Part shown: positions 1-5,243 of the stretch, one piece after another
How the letters are laid out: every line of letters starts with the position of its first letter
Numbering within the stretch: the stretch's first letter is position 1
From: Hyphomicrobiales bacterium
GTDB lineage: Bacteria > Pseudomonadota > Alphaproteobacteria > Rhizobiales > S144-35
Reading direction: 5' to 3'
Assembly: GCA_015494185.1 (NCBI GenBank)
Contig: WGBT01000275.1
Span: 1 to 5,243 of the forward strand
DNA length: 5,243 bases
The notes under the pieces: generated by a model
What the model was told of the DNA's origin: nothing
Databases searched by the model: none
The model's input: the letters and a program-made list of their open reading frames with translations, nothing else
Translations under genes and position numbers: made by a program

Positions 1-53
1 GCAACTCACCTAGAAAACGGGAACTGAACTCTCGACGCCTCTCAATCGACAAC

Positions 54-82
54 TTGACACCAAAACGAACATCAGCTATAGG
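54..82 (+). promoter_or_regulatory. Predicted sigma70-type promoter
   Basis: A perfect -35 hexamer TTGACA (54-59) is followed after exactly 17 bp by TATAGG (77-82), which matches the -10 consensus at four of six positions. This is the best promoter-like match I found by eye. Transcription would start near position 89 and run rightwards into repeats at 108-136 and then antisense through the small minus-strand gene at 143-391. No convincing sense gene follows it, so its product could be a small or antisense RNA, or the match could be fortuitous. The call is from sequence pattern only. Confidence 0.4.
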
Positions 83-107
83 CTCAACGCGGTTTTACTG
101 GAACGCG

Positions 108-136
108 ACTTTAAGACGTTACTTAAAACTTTAAGA
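108..136. repeat. Direct and inverted TTTAAG repeats
   Basis: The 9-mer ACTTTAAGA occurs at 108-116 and again at 128-136, a 20-bp period close to two helical turns. Between the copies lies CTTAAA (122-127), the exact reverse complement of TTTAAG (110-115 and 130-135). The middle arm can therefore pair with either neighbour, with loops of 6 or 2 nt. The block starts about 26 bp after the predicted -10 element at 77-82. It could be a protein-binding site or alternative weak hairpins in a transcript. All pairs are AT-rich, so RNA structure alone would be weak. This also covers the non-coding left end (1-142), where I see nothing else. Confidence 0.45.
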
Positions 137-142
137 TCGAAC

Positions 143-391
143 TCAACAAGGGCGCTGATGAGCGGGGGAAGACAACATCAGCGCAATCCGCTGGGCGGCC
201 TTGTCCCAATCTTGGCTGCCAATGCCGTCTTCGTGCAGGCCATAAGCCTTAACTGCATCTTGGGGGTGGCAGCCTTTTGCCGCGAGATCAGCGCAAAATT
301 CACTGGCCATGCTGATCGCATCATGCCACTGAAGCGGGTTGACATTGAAAAGCTTGTTGGTATCGGGGGTTGCTTGTTCTTGAACTTGCAT
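143..391 (-). CDS. Small hypothetical protein, 82 aa
   Basis: I do not recognise this family. The gene is supported by a near-ideal Shine-Dalgarno sequence (AGGAGGT, 397-403 on the minus strand) placed 5 nt before the ATG, and by codon use like the neighbouring genes. The protein looks soluble and helical, with no signal peptide or membrane segment. After a polar, Gln-rich N-terminus (residues 1-12) it has an LQWHDAISMASEF stretch (20-32), a GCHPQDAVKAYGLHEDG segment (40-56) and a helix-like DWDKAAQRIALML end (61-73). Cysteines lie at 33, 41 and 82, the last being the C-terminal residue. They do not form a CxxC metal motif. It lies downstream of the glycosyltransferase block on the same strand, but a gap of 278 bp and a possible terminator suggest a separate transcript. 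Existence is fairly sure; function is unknown. Confidence 0.75.
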   Translation of the reverse strand: MQVQEQATPDTNKLFNVNPLQWHDAISMASEFCADLAAKGCHPQDAVKAYGLHEDGIGSQDWDKAAQRIALMLSSPAHQRPC

Positions 392-396
392 GGTTC

Positions 397-403
397 ACCT
401 CCT
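397..403 (-). promoter_or_regulatory. Strong ribosome binding site
   Basis: AGGAGGT read on the minus strand lies 5 nt before the ATG at 391. It is the strongest Shine-Dalgarno match in the window and fixes the start of the 82-residue protein. Its first A is also the last base of the TGA stop of the candidate upstream small ORF, so translation of the two could be coupled. Confidence 0.8.
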
Positions 404-540
404 CAGGAAATGGGCTTGACATTCGCTTGGGGGACGATTTCCCACTTTCCAAATCCGCTTTGCAGTTCGTCTCTCTCGACTGCGGCTGTCTTGAGAAACG
501 GGGCACAACGCTGAACCATTTCCGTGCCGTCTATGAGCAA
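403..540 (-). CDS. Candidate small upstream ORF, 45 or 38 aa
   Basis: An open frame on the minus strand ends with TGA at 405-403, 11 nt before the ATG of the 82-residue gene. It can start at TTG (540), preceded by AAAGGA with a 5-nt spacer, giving 45 residues. It can also start at ATG (519), with only weak upstream purines, giving 38 residues beginning MVQRCAPFLKTAAVERDELQ. The product would be soluble, with no recognisable domain. The placement, with the stop touching the next Shine-Dalgarno site, resembles a translationally coupled leader peptide. However, third-position GC is only about 57%, unlike a typical gene here, and frames this short arise by chance. Treat it as a candidate only. 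Confidence 0.2.
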   Translation of the reverse strand: MLIDGTEMVQRCAPFLKTAAVERDELQSGFGKWEIVPQANVKPIS

Positions 541-567
541 ATATATCCTTTCCAATCAAGGCTTAAA
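540..567 (-). promoter_or_regulatory. Possible weak promoter for the 82-aa gene
   Basis: On the minus strand TATATT (545-540) matches five of six bases of the -10 consensus, and TTTAAG (567-562) lies 16 bp upstream as a poor -35. It would give a leader of roughly 140 nt before the ATG at 391. It overlaps the TTG start and Shine-Dalgarno site of the candidate small ORF, so both cannot be used from this transcript as drawn. It is the most promoter-like stretch I see in the 392-669 gap. Confidence 0.22.
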
Positions 568-621
568 TGTGAACATAAGGTGCCCAAAATTGGATTCTTA
601 ATAAGCCCTTGCGCCGTAAAG

Positions 622-644
622 AAAAAAAGTTTGCTTGTGGCAAA
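622..644 (-). terminator. Possible weak intrinsic terminator
   Basis: Read on the minus strand, a 5-bp stem TTTGC/GCAAA with a 5-nt loop is followed by C and a run of seven T (A622-A628 on the + strand). It lies about 26-48 nt after the stop of the GT2 gene at 670. A second run of six T precedes the stem. The stem is short and AT-rich, so termination would be inefficient. Position and T-tract are the main support. Confidence 0.35.
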
Positions 645-669
645 AAAGTCTCATCTGGGTGCTGGGAAA

Positions 670-1383
670 TCATGATTTGGGACGCCGGTTCAGCCTCTCC
701 TTGAGGGCGAAAAGGCCAATCAGACCGAGAATCTTGACCCCGGCCAGCACTGTGCCCTTGAGCGTGCCAGAAACTTTTGAAGTGCCGATTCGCCGCCGAT
801 AGCTGACTGGAACTTCGCGGACTTTGAGCTTGTCGCGCGCCGCCTTGATCTGCATTTCAACGGTCCAGCCATAGTTGCGGTCACGCATCTCAAGCGCGCG
901 CAATGTCGGCCCGGAGATGGCGCGAAACGGACCAAGATCGGTAAACCGCACCCCCCAGATCAAAGCAATCAGATGACAGGCCAGCCAGTTGCCGAACATC
1001 TGTTGCGGCGTCAGCGCTCCCCGCTCCGCCTCACCAAGACGGCGCGAACCGATCACCAAATCAGCCTCACCAGCCAGAATCGGATCCACCAGCAATGGCA
1101 TTTCCGACGGATCATCGGCAAAATCACCATCGACGAAGACGATCACATCAAAGTCGTGCAACTCTGCCAAAGCACGCAGACAAGCAGCCCCATAGCCGCG
1201 TTCCGGTTCCTGCACCACCCGGGCGCCGGCCGCCTTGGCCACGGCCATTGTGCGATCATTGGAGCCATTGTCGGCAACGACGATCAAATCGACCCAGTCA
1301 GGAATTGCCGCCACCACTTTGCCAATGGCGCGCTCTTCGTTCAGCGCCGGAATGACGACACCAATGCGTTGTTGACCTCTCAT
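670..1383 (-). CDS. GT2-family glycosyltransferase, polyprenyl-P-sugar synthase type
   Basis: This 237-residue GT-A fold enzyme probably transfers a sugar from a nucleotide-sugar to a polyprenyl phosphate at the cytoplasmic face of the membrane. Visible motifs: VVIPALNEE (9-17), ADNGSNDRT (37-45, nucleotide binding), RGYGAACLRAL (62-72), the metal-binding DGD in VFVDGDFADDP (82-92), GSRRLGE (112-118), FGNWLA (130-135), TDLGPFRAI (148-156), GWTVEMQIKA (172-181) and SYRRRIGTSKVSGT (194-207). A single hydrophobic stretch near 208-227 may associate with the membrane; the multi-helix tail of some GT2 relatives is absent. The open frame continues upstream to 1623, but that part has no GT2 homology and overlaps the preceding gene, so I start at ATG 1383. 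A TAGGAG site (1395-1400) overlaps the upstream stop, with an 11-nt spacer. The sugar and acceptor are not readable from sequence. Confidence 0.88.
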   Translation of the reverse strand: MRGQQRIGVVIPALNEERAIGKVVAAIPDWVDLIVVADNGSNDRTMAVAKAAGARVVQEPERGYGAACLRALAELHDFDVIVFVDGDFADDPSEMPLLVDPILAGEADLVIGSRRLGEAERGALTPQQMFGNWLACHLIALIWGVRFTDLGPFRAISGPTLRALEMRDRNYGWTVEMQIKAARDKLKVREVPVSYRRRIGTSKVSGTLKGTVLAGVKILGLIGLFALKERLNRRPKS

Positions 1384-1397
1384 GACAGGGCATGCTC

Positions 1398-2840
1398 CTA
1401 AACGCGGTTGGCAGGTGCTCCCACAAGCGCCCCCACCCCCAGTGGCCCTTTGCCAGACAGAACTTCCCAACCCAACACTGCCCAGACCGGCAGCCAGATC
1501 AAAGCAACCGTCAACGATCTGGCAAAGCCCGGCTCTCCAAGTGTGACGAAATAATAAAAATTCGCATAATAAAGCGGGATCAGGGCGCTGAGCAGCAAAA
1601 GGCCACGATAGGGATAAAGACATAGAAATGGCAACACCCAGAGATAATACCAGGGAAATTGCGCCGGGCTGAGCAAAAAGACCGCAAAGGCAAGATGCGC
1701 AAACGTCCAGGTGAGATCAACAGGTTTTCGCCAGGCCAGCCACAGGGCAAACAAAACAAGGCCCGCGACAATCAGCCCCCGCACCACCAGCCCCGGCAGA
1801 TAGGGATGCGCCGTCAGCCCAACGGCGGCAAACAATCCTTGGCTCGCCTGCTCCAGCAGCGGAAACAACGCGCTGTTGGTTGTCCATCTTTGCGCATAGG
1901 CGACAAAGCCGGAGCCTTGATCAAGCCCCGCCGCCAGAACGGGCCAGGCGAACAAGCCCGCCATCACCACGATCAAGAGCAATCCGGCCACAAGTTGCGC
2001 CGGACGGTGGCGCAATTTCATCAACAGGGCCGGCAAAAACAGCACCGGCCAGAGTTTCGCCCCTGCCGCCAGCATGGTTGCGCCAATTGCGGCAAGCCAG
2101 CGCCGTTTCACCGCTCCATAGACCGCCGCCAGCACCAAGGGCAGCAACACCGCCTCCATATGGGTGGAATTGGCCAACTCCTTCAACGTCACCGGGTTCC
2201 ACCAATAAAGCGCGCTCCAGATCAGGGGACGGTCCAATGCCTTGAGCAGCGCCAACAGCAGCCCCAAAGCGGCAAGTTCCAGAACCAGCACCAGGCCCCG
2301 CCAAGCCAGCAGGGAAAACGGTTTCAGCCAATAGGCCGCCGCAAAAGCCGCCTGGGCCACGGGGGGATAGATGGTGCGCAGCTCGGGATGATTGACCCGC
2401 TCGATGATTTTGCCCGACCGTGCGGCCAGTTGACCGATCTTGGAATCCGCGGCTTTTTCGGCCCGTGCCATTTGGGGCGCCACGGCATAGGGGTTTTGCC
2501 CGGAAGCGGTCACCGCCCCATCCCACAAATAGCGCTGATAGTCATCCTCAAGCATCGGCTCACTGGGCATGAGCAGCAGCCGCATCACCACGCCGGCCAG
2601 TAAGATGATCACCAGGATCCGGCGCTGCTCAGCGGCGGGGCTTTTCAGGCTTTGCAGGATGAGAACCGGGACCAGTAGAAACAGCCCCCCGGCCAAAATC
2701 AACCCGCCAAGCAGCCCCAGAAGCGGCATCTGGTAGACTTCAAAAGCATAGCCGAACCGCCAGCTCATGGCCGCCATGAACGCCACACCTGCGCAAAGCC
2801 CAAGCCCCAACGCCGCCCAATAAAGCCGGATCATGGTCAT
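1398..2840 (-). CDS. GT-C fold multi-spanning glycosyltransferase (GT87/DUF2029-like)
   Basis: This 480-residue integral membrane protein has roughly 11-13 hydrophobic segments, for example near 4-25, 38-63, 73-91, 181-200, 229-244, 248-272, 282-303, 350-369, 376-392, 396-410 and 440-460. The first large loop carries the GT-C signature: acidic EDD (98-100) followed by YQRYLWDGAVTASGQNPYAV (101-120), the RYLWDG...G-NPY pattern of polyprenol-phosphate-sugar-dependent transferases. The HPELRTIYPPVAQ segment (151-163) is also typical. Later landmarks are YWWNPV (212-217), HMEA (227-230) and SPAQFPWYYLW (391-401). The family uses a lipid-linked sugar as donor on the periplasmic side, which fits the GT2 gene 14 bp downstream. 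An ATG at 2840 with AGGA about 6 nt upstream is chosen; a second ATG two codons later is possible. Donor sugar and acceptor are unknown. Confidence 0.85.
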   Translation of the reverse strand: MTMIRLYWAALGLGLCAGVAFMAAMSWRFGYAFEVYQMPLLGLLGGLILAGGLFLLVPVLILQSLKSPAAEQRRILVIILLAGVVMRLLLMPSEPMLEDDYQRYLWDGAVTASGQNPYAVAPQMARAEKAADSKIGQLAARSGKIIERVNHPELRTIYPPVAQAAFAAAYWLKPFSLLAWRGLVLVLELAALGLLLALLKALDRPLIWSALYWWNPVTLKELANSTHMEAVLLPLVLAAVYGAVKRRWLAAIGATMLAAGAKLWPVLFLPALLMKLRHRPAQLVAGLLLIVVMAGLFAWPVLAAGLDQGSGFVAYAQRWTTNSALFPLLEQASQGLFAAVGLTAHPYLPGLVVRGLIVAGLVLFALWLAWRKPVDLTWTFAHLAFAVFLLSPAQFPWYYLWVLPFLCLYPYRGLLLLSALIPLYYANFYYFVTLGEPGFARSLTVALIWLPVWAVLGWEVLSGKGPLGVGALVGAPANRV

Positions 2841-2861
2841 GCCCTGTCCTGTAGGATTTAT

Positions 2862-2887
2862 CGTTCATTGCGTCCGTTCATTGCGTC
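2862..2887. repeat. Perfect 13-bp tandem duplication
   Basis: CGTTCATTGCGTC occurs twice head to tail (2862-2874 and 2875-2887) without mismatch. It spans the last codons and stop of the hisN-like gene and the spacer before the GT-C gene. The stop at 2880-2878 lies in the copy nearer the coding region; the other copy only lengthens the spacer. A 6-bp GTCTGT doublet follows directly (2885-2896). Replication slippage is the simplest origin. Confidence 0.9.
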
Positions 2888-3741
2888 TGTGTCTGTGAAA
2901 GGCTGCGAAACAATTGCAAAGCCTCGGCATGAACACGGGCATCGCCACTGGCCAGAATCTGGCCGCCATGGGCCGCACTTCCCCCATCCCACAAACTCAC
3001 CTGGCCGCCAGCGCCGGTAACAATCGGGATCAGCGCCGCAATATCATAGGGTTTGAGCCCGCCTTCCGCGACAATATCGATCTGCCCCATGGCCAGCAGG
3101 CTGTAGGCATAACAATCATAGCCATAACGGGGCATCATGACGGCGGCTTTCAACGCCTCGAAACAGGCCGTCTCATAACCAGGCTCAAAAAAGTCTGGCG
3201 AGGTGGTGGAAAACACCGCTTCCGACAGGCGGGCGCATTTGCGGGTGGCAAGCCGCTGTTCGACGCCGTCACGGCGGTAAAAGGCGCAGCTTCCATTGCC
3301 CCAGAACCGTTCTCCGGTAAAGGGCTGATCCATCAGCCCAAGCAGCGGCTTGCCGTCTTTGTAAAGGGCGATCAAGGTGCCCCAGGTGGGGACGCCCGCG
3401 ACAAAGGCGCGGGTGCCATCAATCGGATCGATGATCCAGCGATAGCGAGCCTGTTCCCGCTCCAGCCCATATTCTTCCCCATGAATCCCATGGTTGGGAT
3501 AGCGCGCCGTGATCAGCCCCCGAATGGCCTCTTCGGCGGCTTTGTCGGCAAGGGTCACCGGATCATAGCCAAAGACATCCTGCGGCTTGCCATCGGACTT
3601 GTCATCAACGCTCAGCCCGCTGCGGAAATGAGGCAGCGTCACTTCGGCGGCGGCATCCGCCAGTTCATGCAAAAAGGCGGTGAGTTCTTCGAGAGGGGCA
3701 GACGGCATCCCGGCAAATTCATCGGCAGGTATTGTATCCAT
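2878..3741 (-). CDS. hisN: Histidinol-phosphate phosphatase, inositol monophosphatase family
   Basis: This is a cytosolic Mg2+-dependent phosphatase, probably hydrolysing L-histidinol phosphate to L-histidinol in histidine synthesis. From ATG 3741 it has 287 residues, slightly longer than the usual 260 or so because of the N-terminus. IMPase metal ligands are present: GEE (88-90), DPIDGT (105-110) and the Asp of PYD (231-233), with DPVTLAD at 60-66. WGTL (120-123) and MDQPFTGERF (137-146) are typical of the HisN branch rather than of true inositol monophosphatases or CysQ. The frame also opens five codons earlier at a TTG (3756), which has no ribosome binding site; ATG 3741 follows AAAGAG at short spacing, and an ATG at 3708 is a third option. 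It lies 37 bp upstream of the GT-C gene on the same strand. The family is secure, but substrate identity is inferred, and a sugar-phosphate role is possible given the neighbours. Confidence 0.82.
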   Translation of the reverse strand: MDTIPADEFAGMPSAPLEELTAFLHELADAAAEVTLPHFRSGLSVDDKSDGKPQDVFGYDPVTLADKAAEEAIRGLITARYPNHGIHGEEYGLEREQARYRWIIDPIDGTRAFVAGVPTWGTLIALYKDGKPLLGLMDQPFTGERFWGNGSCAFYRRDGVEQRLATRKCARLSEAVFSTTSPDFFEPGYETACFEALKAAVMMPRYGYDCYAYSLLAMGQIDIVAEGGLKPYDIAALIPIVTGAGGQVSLWDGGSAAHGGQILASGDARVHAEALQLFRSLSQTQTQ

Positions 3742-3758
3742 GGCTCTTTCGCGCAATA

Positions 3759-3788
3759 AAGTTAAAAATTGTCACTCGAAATTGTCAC
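3759..3788 (-). promoter_or_regulatory. Possible promoter of the hisN-like gene
   Basis: On the minus strand GTGACA (3788-3783) resembles a -35 element, and TAACTT (3764-3759) lies 18 bp downstream as a moderate -10. Transcription would start about 10 nt before the ATG at 3741, giving a very short leader. The -35 lies in one copy of the 13-bp repeat, so the duplication offers two alternative TGACA sites. Pattern evidence only. Confidence 0.27.
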
Positions 3789-3791
3789 TTG
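3766..3791. repeat. 13-bp tandem repeat in divergent promoter region
   Basis: AAATTGTCACTCG (3766-3778) is followed directly by AAATTGTCACTTG (3779-3791), with 12 of 13 positions identical. It lies between the divergent hisN-like and ppk2 genes, about 25 bp upstream of the chosen hisN start. It could be a pair of regulator binding sites or a slippage duplication of promoter DNA. Confidence 0.75.
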
Positions 3792-3826
3792 GCGGGGCCA
3801 ACGCCAATTGGCCCTGGCACGGCCAG
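3789..3826. promoter_or_regulatory. Cluster of TTGGC/GCCAA inverted repeats, possible operator
   Basis: Overlapping dyads lie between the divergent genes: TTGGC-GGG-GCCAA (3789-3801), GGGCCAA-6 nt-TTGGCCC (3795-3814), the palindrome GCCAATTGGC (3803-3812) and CTGGC-ACG-GCCAG (3814-3826). Six TTGGC/GCCAA-like half-sites thus occupy 38 bp. This density suggests a regulator binding region controlling one or both genes. I cannot name the regulator. The remainder of the gap, 3827-3889, shows only the ppk2 leader. Confidence 0.4.
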
Positions 3827-3889
3827 ACACCAAGTTCACATCATGGCTCACAGTGATAGGCGATAACGGCCGGGGAGTACAGCCGCATT

Positions 3890-4780
3890 ATGTCCAATCC
3901 ATCACAATCAGCCCCTGCAGCCCCCTCGAAGGAGAACTTCGACTTTTCCCGTTTCTCGATCGATGATCCGGTTCTGCCCGAGCCCATCGAGGAAGCGGCC
4001 TTTCGCAGCGGCGGTTATCCCTATGCCCGCAAAATGCGCCGCAAGGACTATCAAAGGCAATTACGGCAATTGCAGATCGAAATGGTCAAGCTGCAATACT
4101 GGGTGCGCCAACAAGGAGAACGGCTGGTCATTTTGTTCGAGGGCCGTGACGCGGCGGGCAAAGGCGGCACCATCAAACGGTTCACCGAATTTTTAAATCC
4201 GCGCCATGCCCATGTGGTGGCCCTGTCAAAGCCCACCCGGCAAGAGCGCGGCCAATGGTATTTCCAGCGCTATGTGGCGCATCTGCCAACCGCTGGCGAT
4301 ATCACTTGTTTCGACCGCTCATGGTACAACCGCGCCGGCGTTGAACGGGTGATGGGGTTTTGCACCCCTGAACAAGTCGCGCAATTTTTCCGGGAAGTGC
4401 CCGATTTCGAAGCGCTTTTGGTGCGCGATGGCATCAGGCTGTTCAAATTCTGGCTGACGGTGGGCCGCGAAATGCAACTGAAACGTCTGCACGCCCGCCG
4501 TCATGATCCCCTTCGGCAATGGAAACTCAGCGCCATCGATCTGGCAACCATCGACAAATGGGACGCCTATACTCTTGCGCGCGATGAGATGTTTGCCGCC
4601 ACCCACACTGAACACGCCCCCTGGACCGTCATCCGCGCCAATGACAAACGCCGCGCCCGGCTCGCCGCCATGCGTTTGGTGCTGACCGCCATCGACTACG
4701 GCAACAAAGACCCAGACGCCATAGGCCCGCTCGATGAACAAATCGCCGGTTCCAGCCCCGCCTTCTTCACGGCAGGATAA
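3890..4780 (+). CDS. ppk2: Polyphosphate kinase 2 (PPK2), class I-like
   Basis: This 296-residue cytosolic enzyme transfers phosphate between polyphosphate and nucleoside diphosphates, in this family usually forming GTP or ATP from GDP or ADP. It has a P-loop kinase fold. After a disordered, Ser/Pro/Ala-rich N-terminus (1-30) come the helical YQRQLRQLQIEMVKLQYWV segment (54-72), Walker A GRDAAGKGG (85-93), the LSKPTRQERGQWYFQRY segment (112-128), Walker B FDRSWYNRAGVERVMGF (141-157) and the lid region FWLTVGREMQLKRLHARRHD (187-206) followed by WKLSAID (211-217). Length and a single PPK2 domain fit class I; class II enzymes carry two fused domains and class III is close in length, so nucleotide preference is uncertain. 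The ATG at 3890 follows GGGGAG (3872-3877) with a rather long 12-nt spacer. It is divergent from the hisN-like gene and looks intact. Confidence 0.92.
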   Translation: MSNPSQSAPAAPSKENFDFSRFSIDDPVLPEPIEEAAFRSGGYPYARKMRRKDYQRQLRQLQIEMVKLQYWVRQQGERLVILFEGRDAAGKGGTIKRFTEFLNPRHAHVVALSKPTRQERGQWYFQRYVAHLPTAGDITCFDRSWYNRAGVERVMGFCTPEQVAQFFREVPDFEALLVRDGIRLFKFWLTVGREMQLKRLHARRHDPLRQWKLSAIDLATIDKWDAYTLARDEMFAATHTEHAPWTVIRANDKRRARLAAMRLVLTAIDYGNKDPDAIGPLDEQIAGSSPAFFTAG

Positions 4781-4922
4781 GGATCGAAGAAAGTAAAGAA
4801 AGCGGCTCCCAAAGCTCCTTAAACTGTAGCCCCTGACCGCCCGGTGTAAACCGCCTAATTGAGGTTACGTCAAAGCTTCAAAGGAATAGGGAAAGCATCA
4901 GCGGTCAATGACAAAGACCTCA
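4781..4922. other. Convergent spacer without clear terminator
   Basis: This gap separates the 3' ends of ppk2 and the 103-residue gene. TGACCGC (4834-4840) and GCGGTCA (4901-4907) are perfect inverted repeats, but the intervening 60 nt makes a hairpin unlikely. A bulged GTAAACC/GGTTAC stem (4846-4852 with 4863-4868) has no T-tract on either strand. I see no gene and no intrinsic terminator here. Confidence 0.5.
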
Positions 4923-5234
4923 TCAATCCTCGGCGACCTCGGCATCTGGATCCCAGCCATTGGCGCGGGCGGTTTTGATGGCTTCGGCATAGATTTGCTG
5001 GTGCCGGGCGCGCAGATCCTCAGGCAGCGCAGAGGGCAAATGACCGTAATGATCCCATTTTTGATTGACCTGCTCCAACAGCGCTTGAAGCCGCCCCATC
5101 GGCCAATTGGCACAGGTTTCCTGATCTGCAATCAGGCCGAAAACCTTGGCGTCGAGAACGATCCGCGCAGTCTGCGTCATGCCTTGGGCCAAATCGGCCT
5201 CCAATCCCACATAATTCGACGGTTTCAGTCTCAT
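4923..5234 (-). CDS. Hypothetical protein, 103 aa
   Basis: I do not recognise this protein. The frame is complete, from ATG 5234 to TGA 4925-4923, although only 9 nt of upstream sequence is visible and the ribosome binding site may lie beyond the window edge. The product looks soluble and largely helical, with no signal peptide or membrane segment. An N-terminal MRLKPSNYVGLEADLAQGM part is followed by helix-like stretches around residues 20-38 (TQTARIVLDAKVFGLIADQ), 48-60 (RLQALLEQVNQKW) and 73-91 (DLRARHQQIYAEAIKTARA). The end is acidic (DPDAEVAED). Aromatic GWDP (93-96) and KWDHYGHLP (59-67) could be conserved landmarks. It converges with ppk2 and has no partner in view. Codon use resembles its neighbours, and no competing frame on the other strand is better. 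Confidence 0.65.
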   Translation of the reverse strand: MRLKPSNYVGLEADLAQGMTQTARIVLDAKVFGLIADQETCANWPMGRLQALLEQVNQKWDHYGHLPSALPEDLRARHQQIYAEAIKTARANGWDPDAEVAED

Positions 5235-5243
5235 GGTTGTTAC

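Noticed and set aside
158..514. 118-codon + strand frame downstream of the promoter at 54-82
   Set aside because: It is antisense to the 82-residue gene, which has the far stronger ribosome binding site. The product has no recognisable domain, and AGGGCG is a poor Shine-Dalgarno site. The promoter keeps it from being wholly excluded.
1384..1623. N-terminal extension of the GT2 frame up to an ATG-like start at 1623 (317 residues in all)
   Set aside because: The extra 80 residues lie inside the GT-C gene in another frame, show no GT2 motif and are low-complexity Cys/Gly-rich. The conserved domain starts right after ATG 1383, which has a ribosome binding site.
1659..2603. 314-codon open frame on the + strand
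   Set aside because: It is antisense to the GT-C gene and very rich in Gln, Arg, His and Pro with no domain, as expected for the reverse strand of a GC-rich membrane protein gene.
2834..2880. Short peptides starting at the ATGA sequences inside the 13-bp repeat
   Set aside because: The first gives only seven residues and the second runs out of frame into the GT-C gene. Neither has a ribosome binding site.
2914..3759. 281-codon open frame on the + strand
   Set aside because: It is fully antisense to the hisN-like gene, whose catalytic motifs are clear. The antisense product shows no motif.
3815..3829. Sigma54-like -24 element TGGCACG upstream of ppk2
   Set aside because: The -24 half is a perfect match, but the required GC of the -12 element is missing at the correct spacing (GACAC instead of a TTGCA-like sequence), so a sigma54 promoter is unlikely.
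3769..3966. 65-codon + strand frame starting at a TTG before ppk2
   Set aside because: It overlaps the ppk2 start in another frame, begins inside the tandem repeat, and has no ribosome binding site or domain.
4319..4741. 140-codon minus-strand frame
   Set aside because: It is the reverse shadow of the PPK2 catalytic region.

Overview
The window looks like chromosomal DNA from a Gram-negative proteobacterium, most likely an alphaproteobacterium. This rests on moderately high GC, GC-rich third codon positions, an inositol-monophosphatase-type histidinol phosphatase (HisN) and a PPK2-type polyphosphate kinase. The assignment is inferred from gene content and style, not from a marker gene. I see no rRNA, tRNA, CRISPR array, insertion sequence or phage gene.

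Layout, left to right. Positions 1-142 are non-coding and contain a good sigma70-like promoter on the + strand (54-82), followed by TTTAAG-type direct and inverted repeats. Positions 143-391 (-) encode an 82-residue protein of unknown function behind a near-perfect Shine-Dalgarno site. Positions 392-669 are largely non-coding, with a possible 38- or 45-codon upstream ORF and a weak terminator. Positions 670-3741 (-) form a three-gene block transcribed right to left: an IMPase-family HisN-like phosphatase, a multi-spanning GT-C (GT87-like) glycosyltransferase, and a GT2 glycosyltransferase of the polyprenyl-phosphate-sugar synthase type. Positions 3742-3889 are a divergent intergenic region with a 13-bp tandem repeat and a cluster of TTGGC/GCCAA inverted repeats. 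Positions 3890-4780 (+) encode a class I-like PPK2. Positions 4781-4922 are a convergent spacer without a clear terminator. Positions 4923-5234 (-) encode a complete 103-residue protein of unknown function.

How the genes may work together: the GT2 enzyme probably transfers a sugar from a nucleotide-sugar to a polyprenyl phosphate, and the GT-C membrane protein probably uses that lipid-linked sugar on the periplasmic side. The two genes are 14 bp apart, so they are probably co-translated. The phosphatase gene lies 37 bp upstream and may share the transcript. Its motifs point to histidinol phosphate, but a role linked to the sugar pathway cannot be excluded. PPK2 is divergently transcribed and probably only shares the control region. 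Nothing here is a clearly new defence or mobile system. The items most worth a second look are the glycosyltransferase/phosphatase block, the structured intergenic region 3766-3826, and the promoter plus repeats at 54-136 that precede no sense gene.
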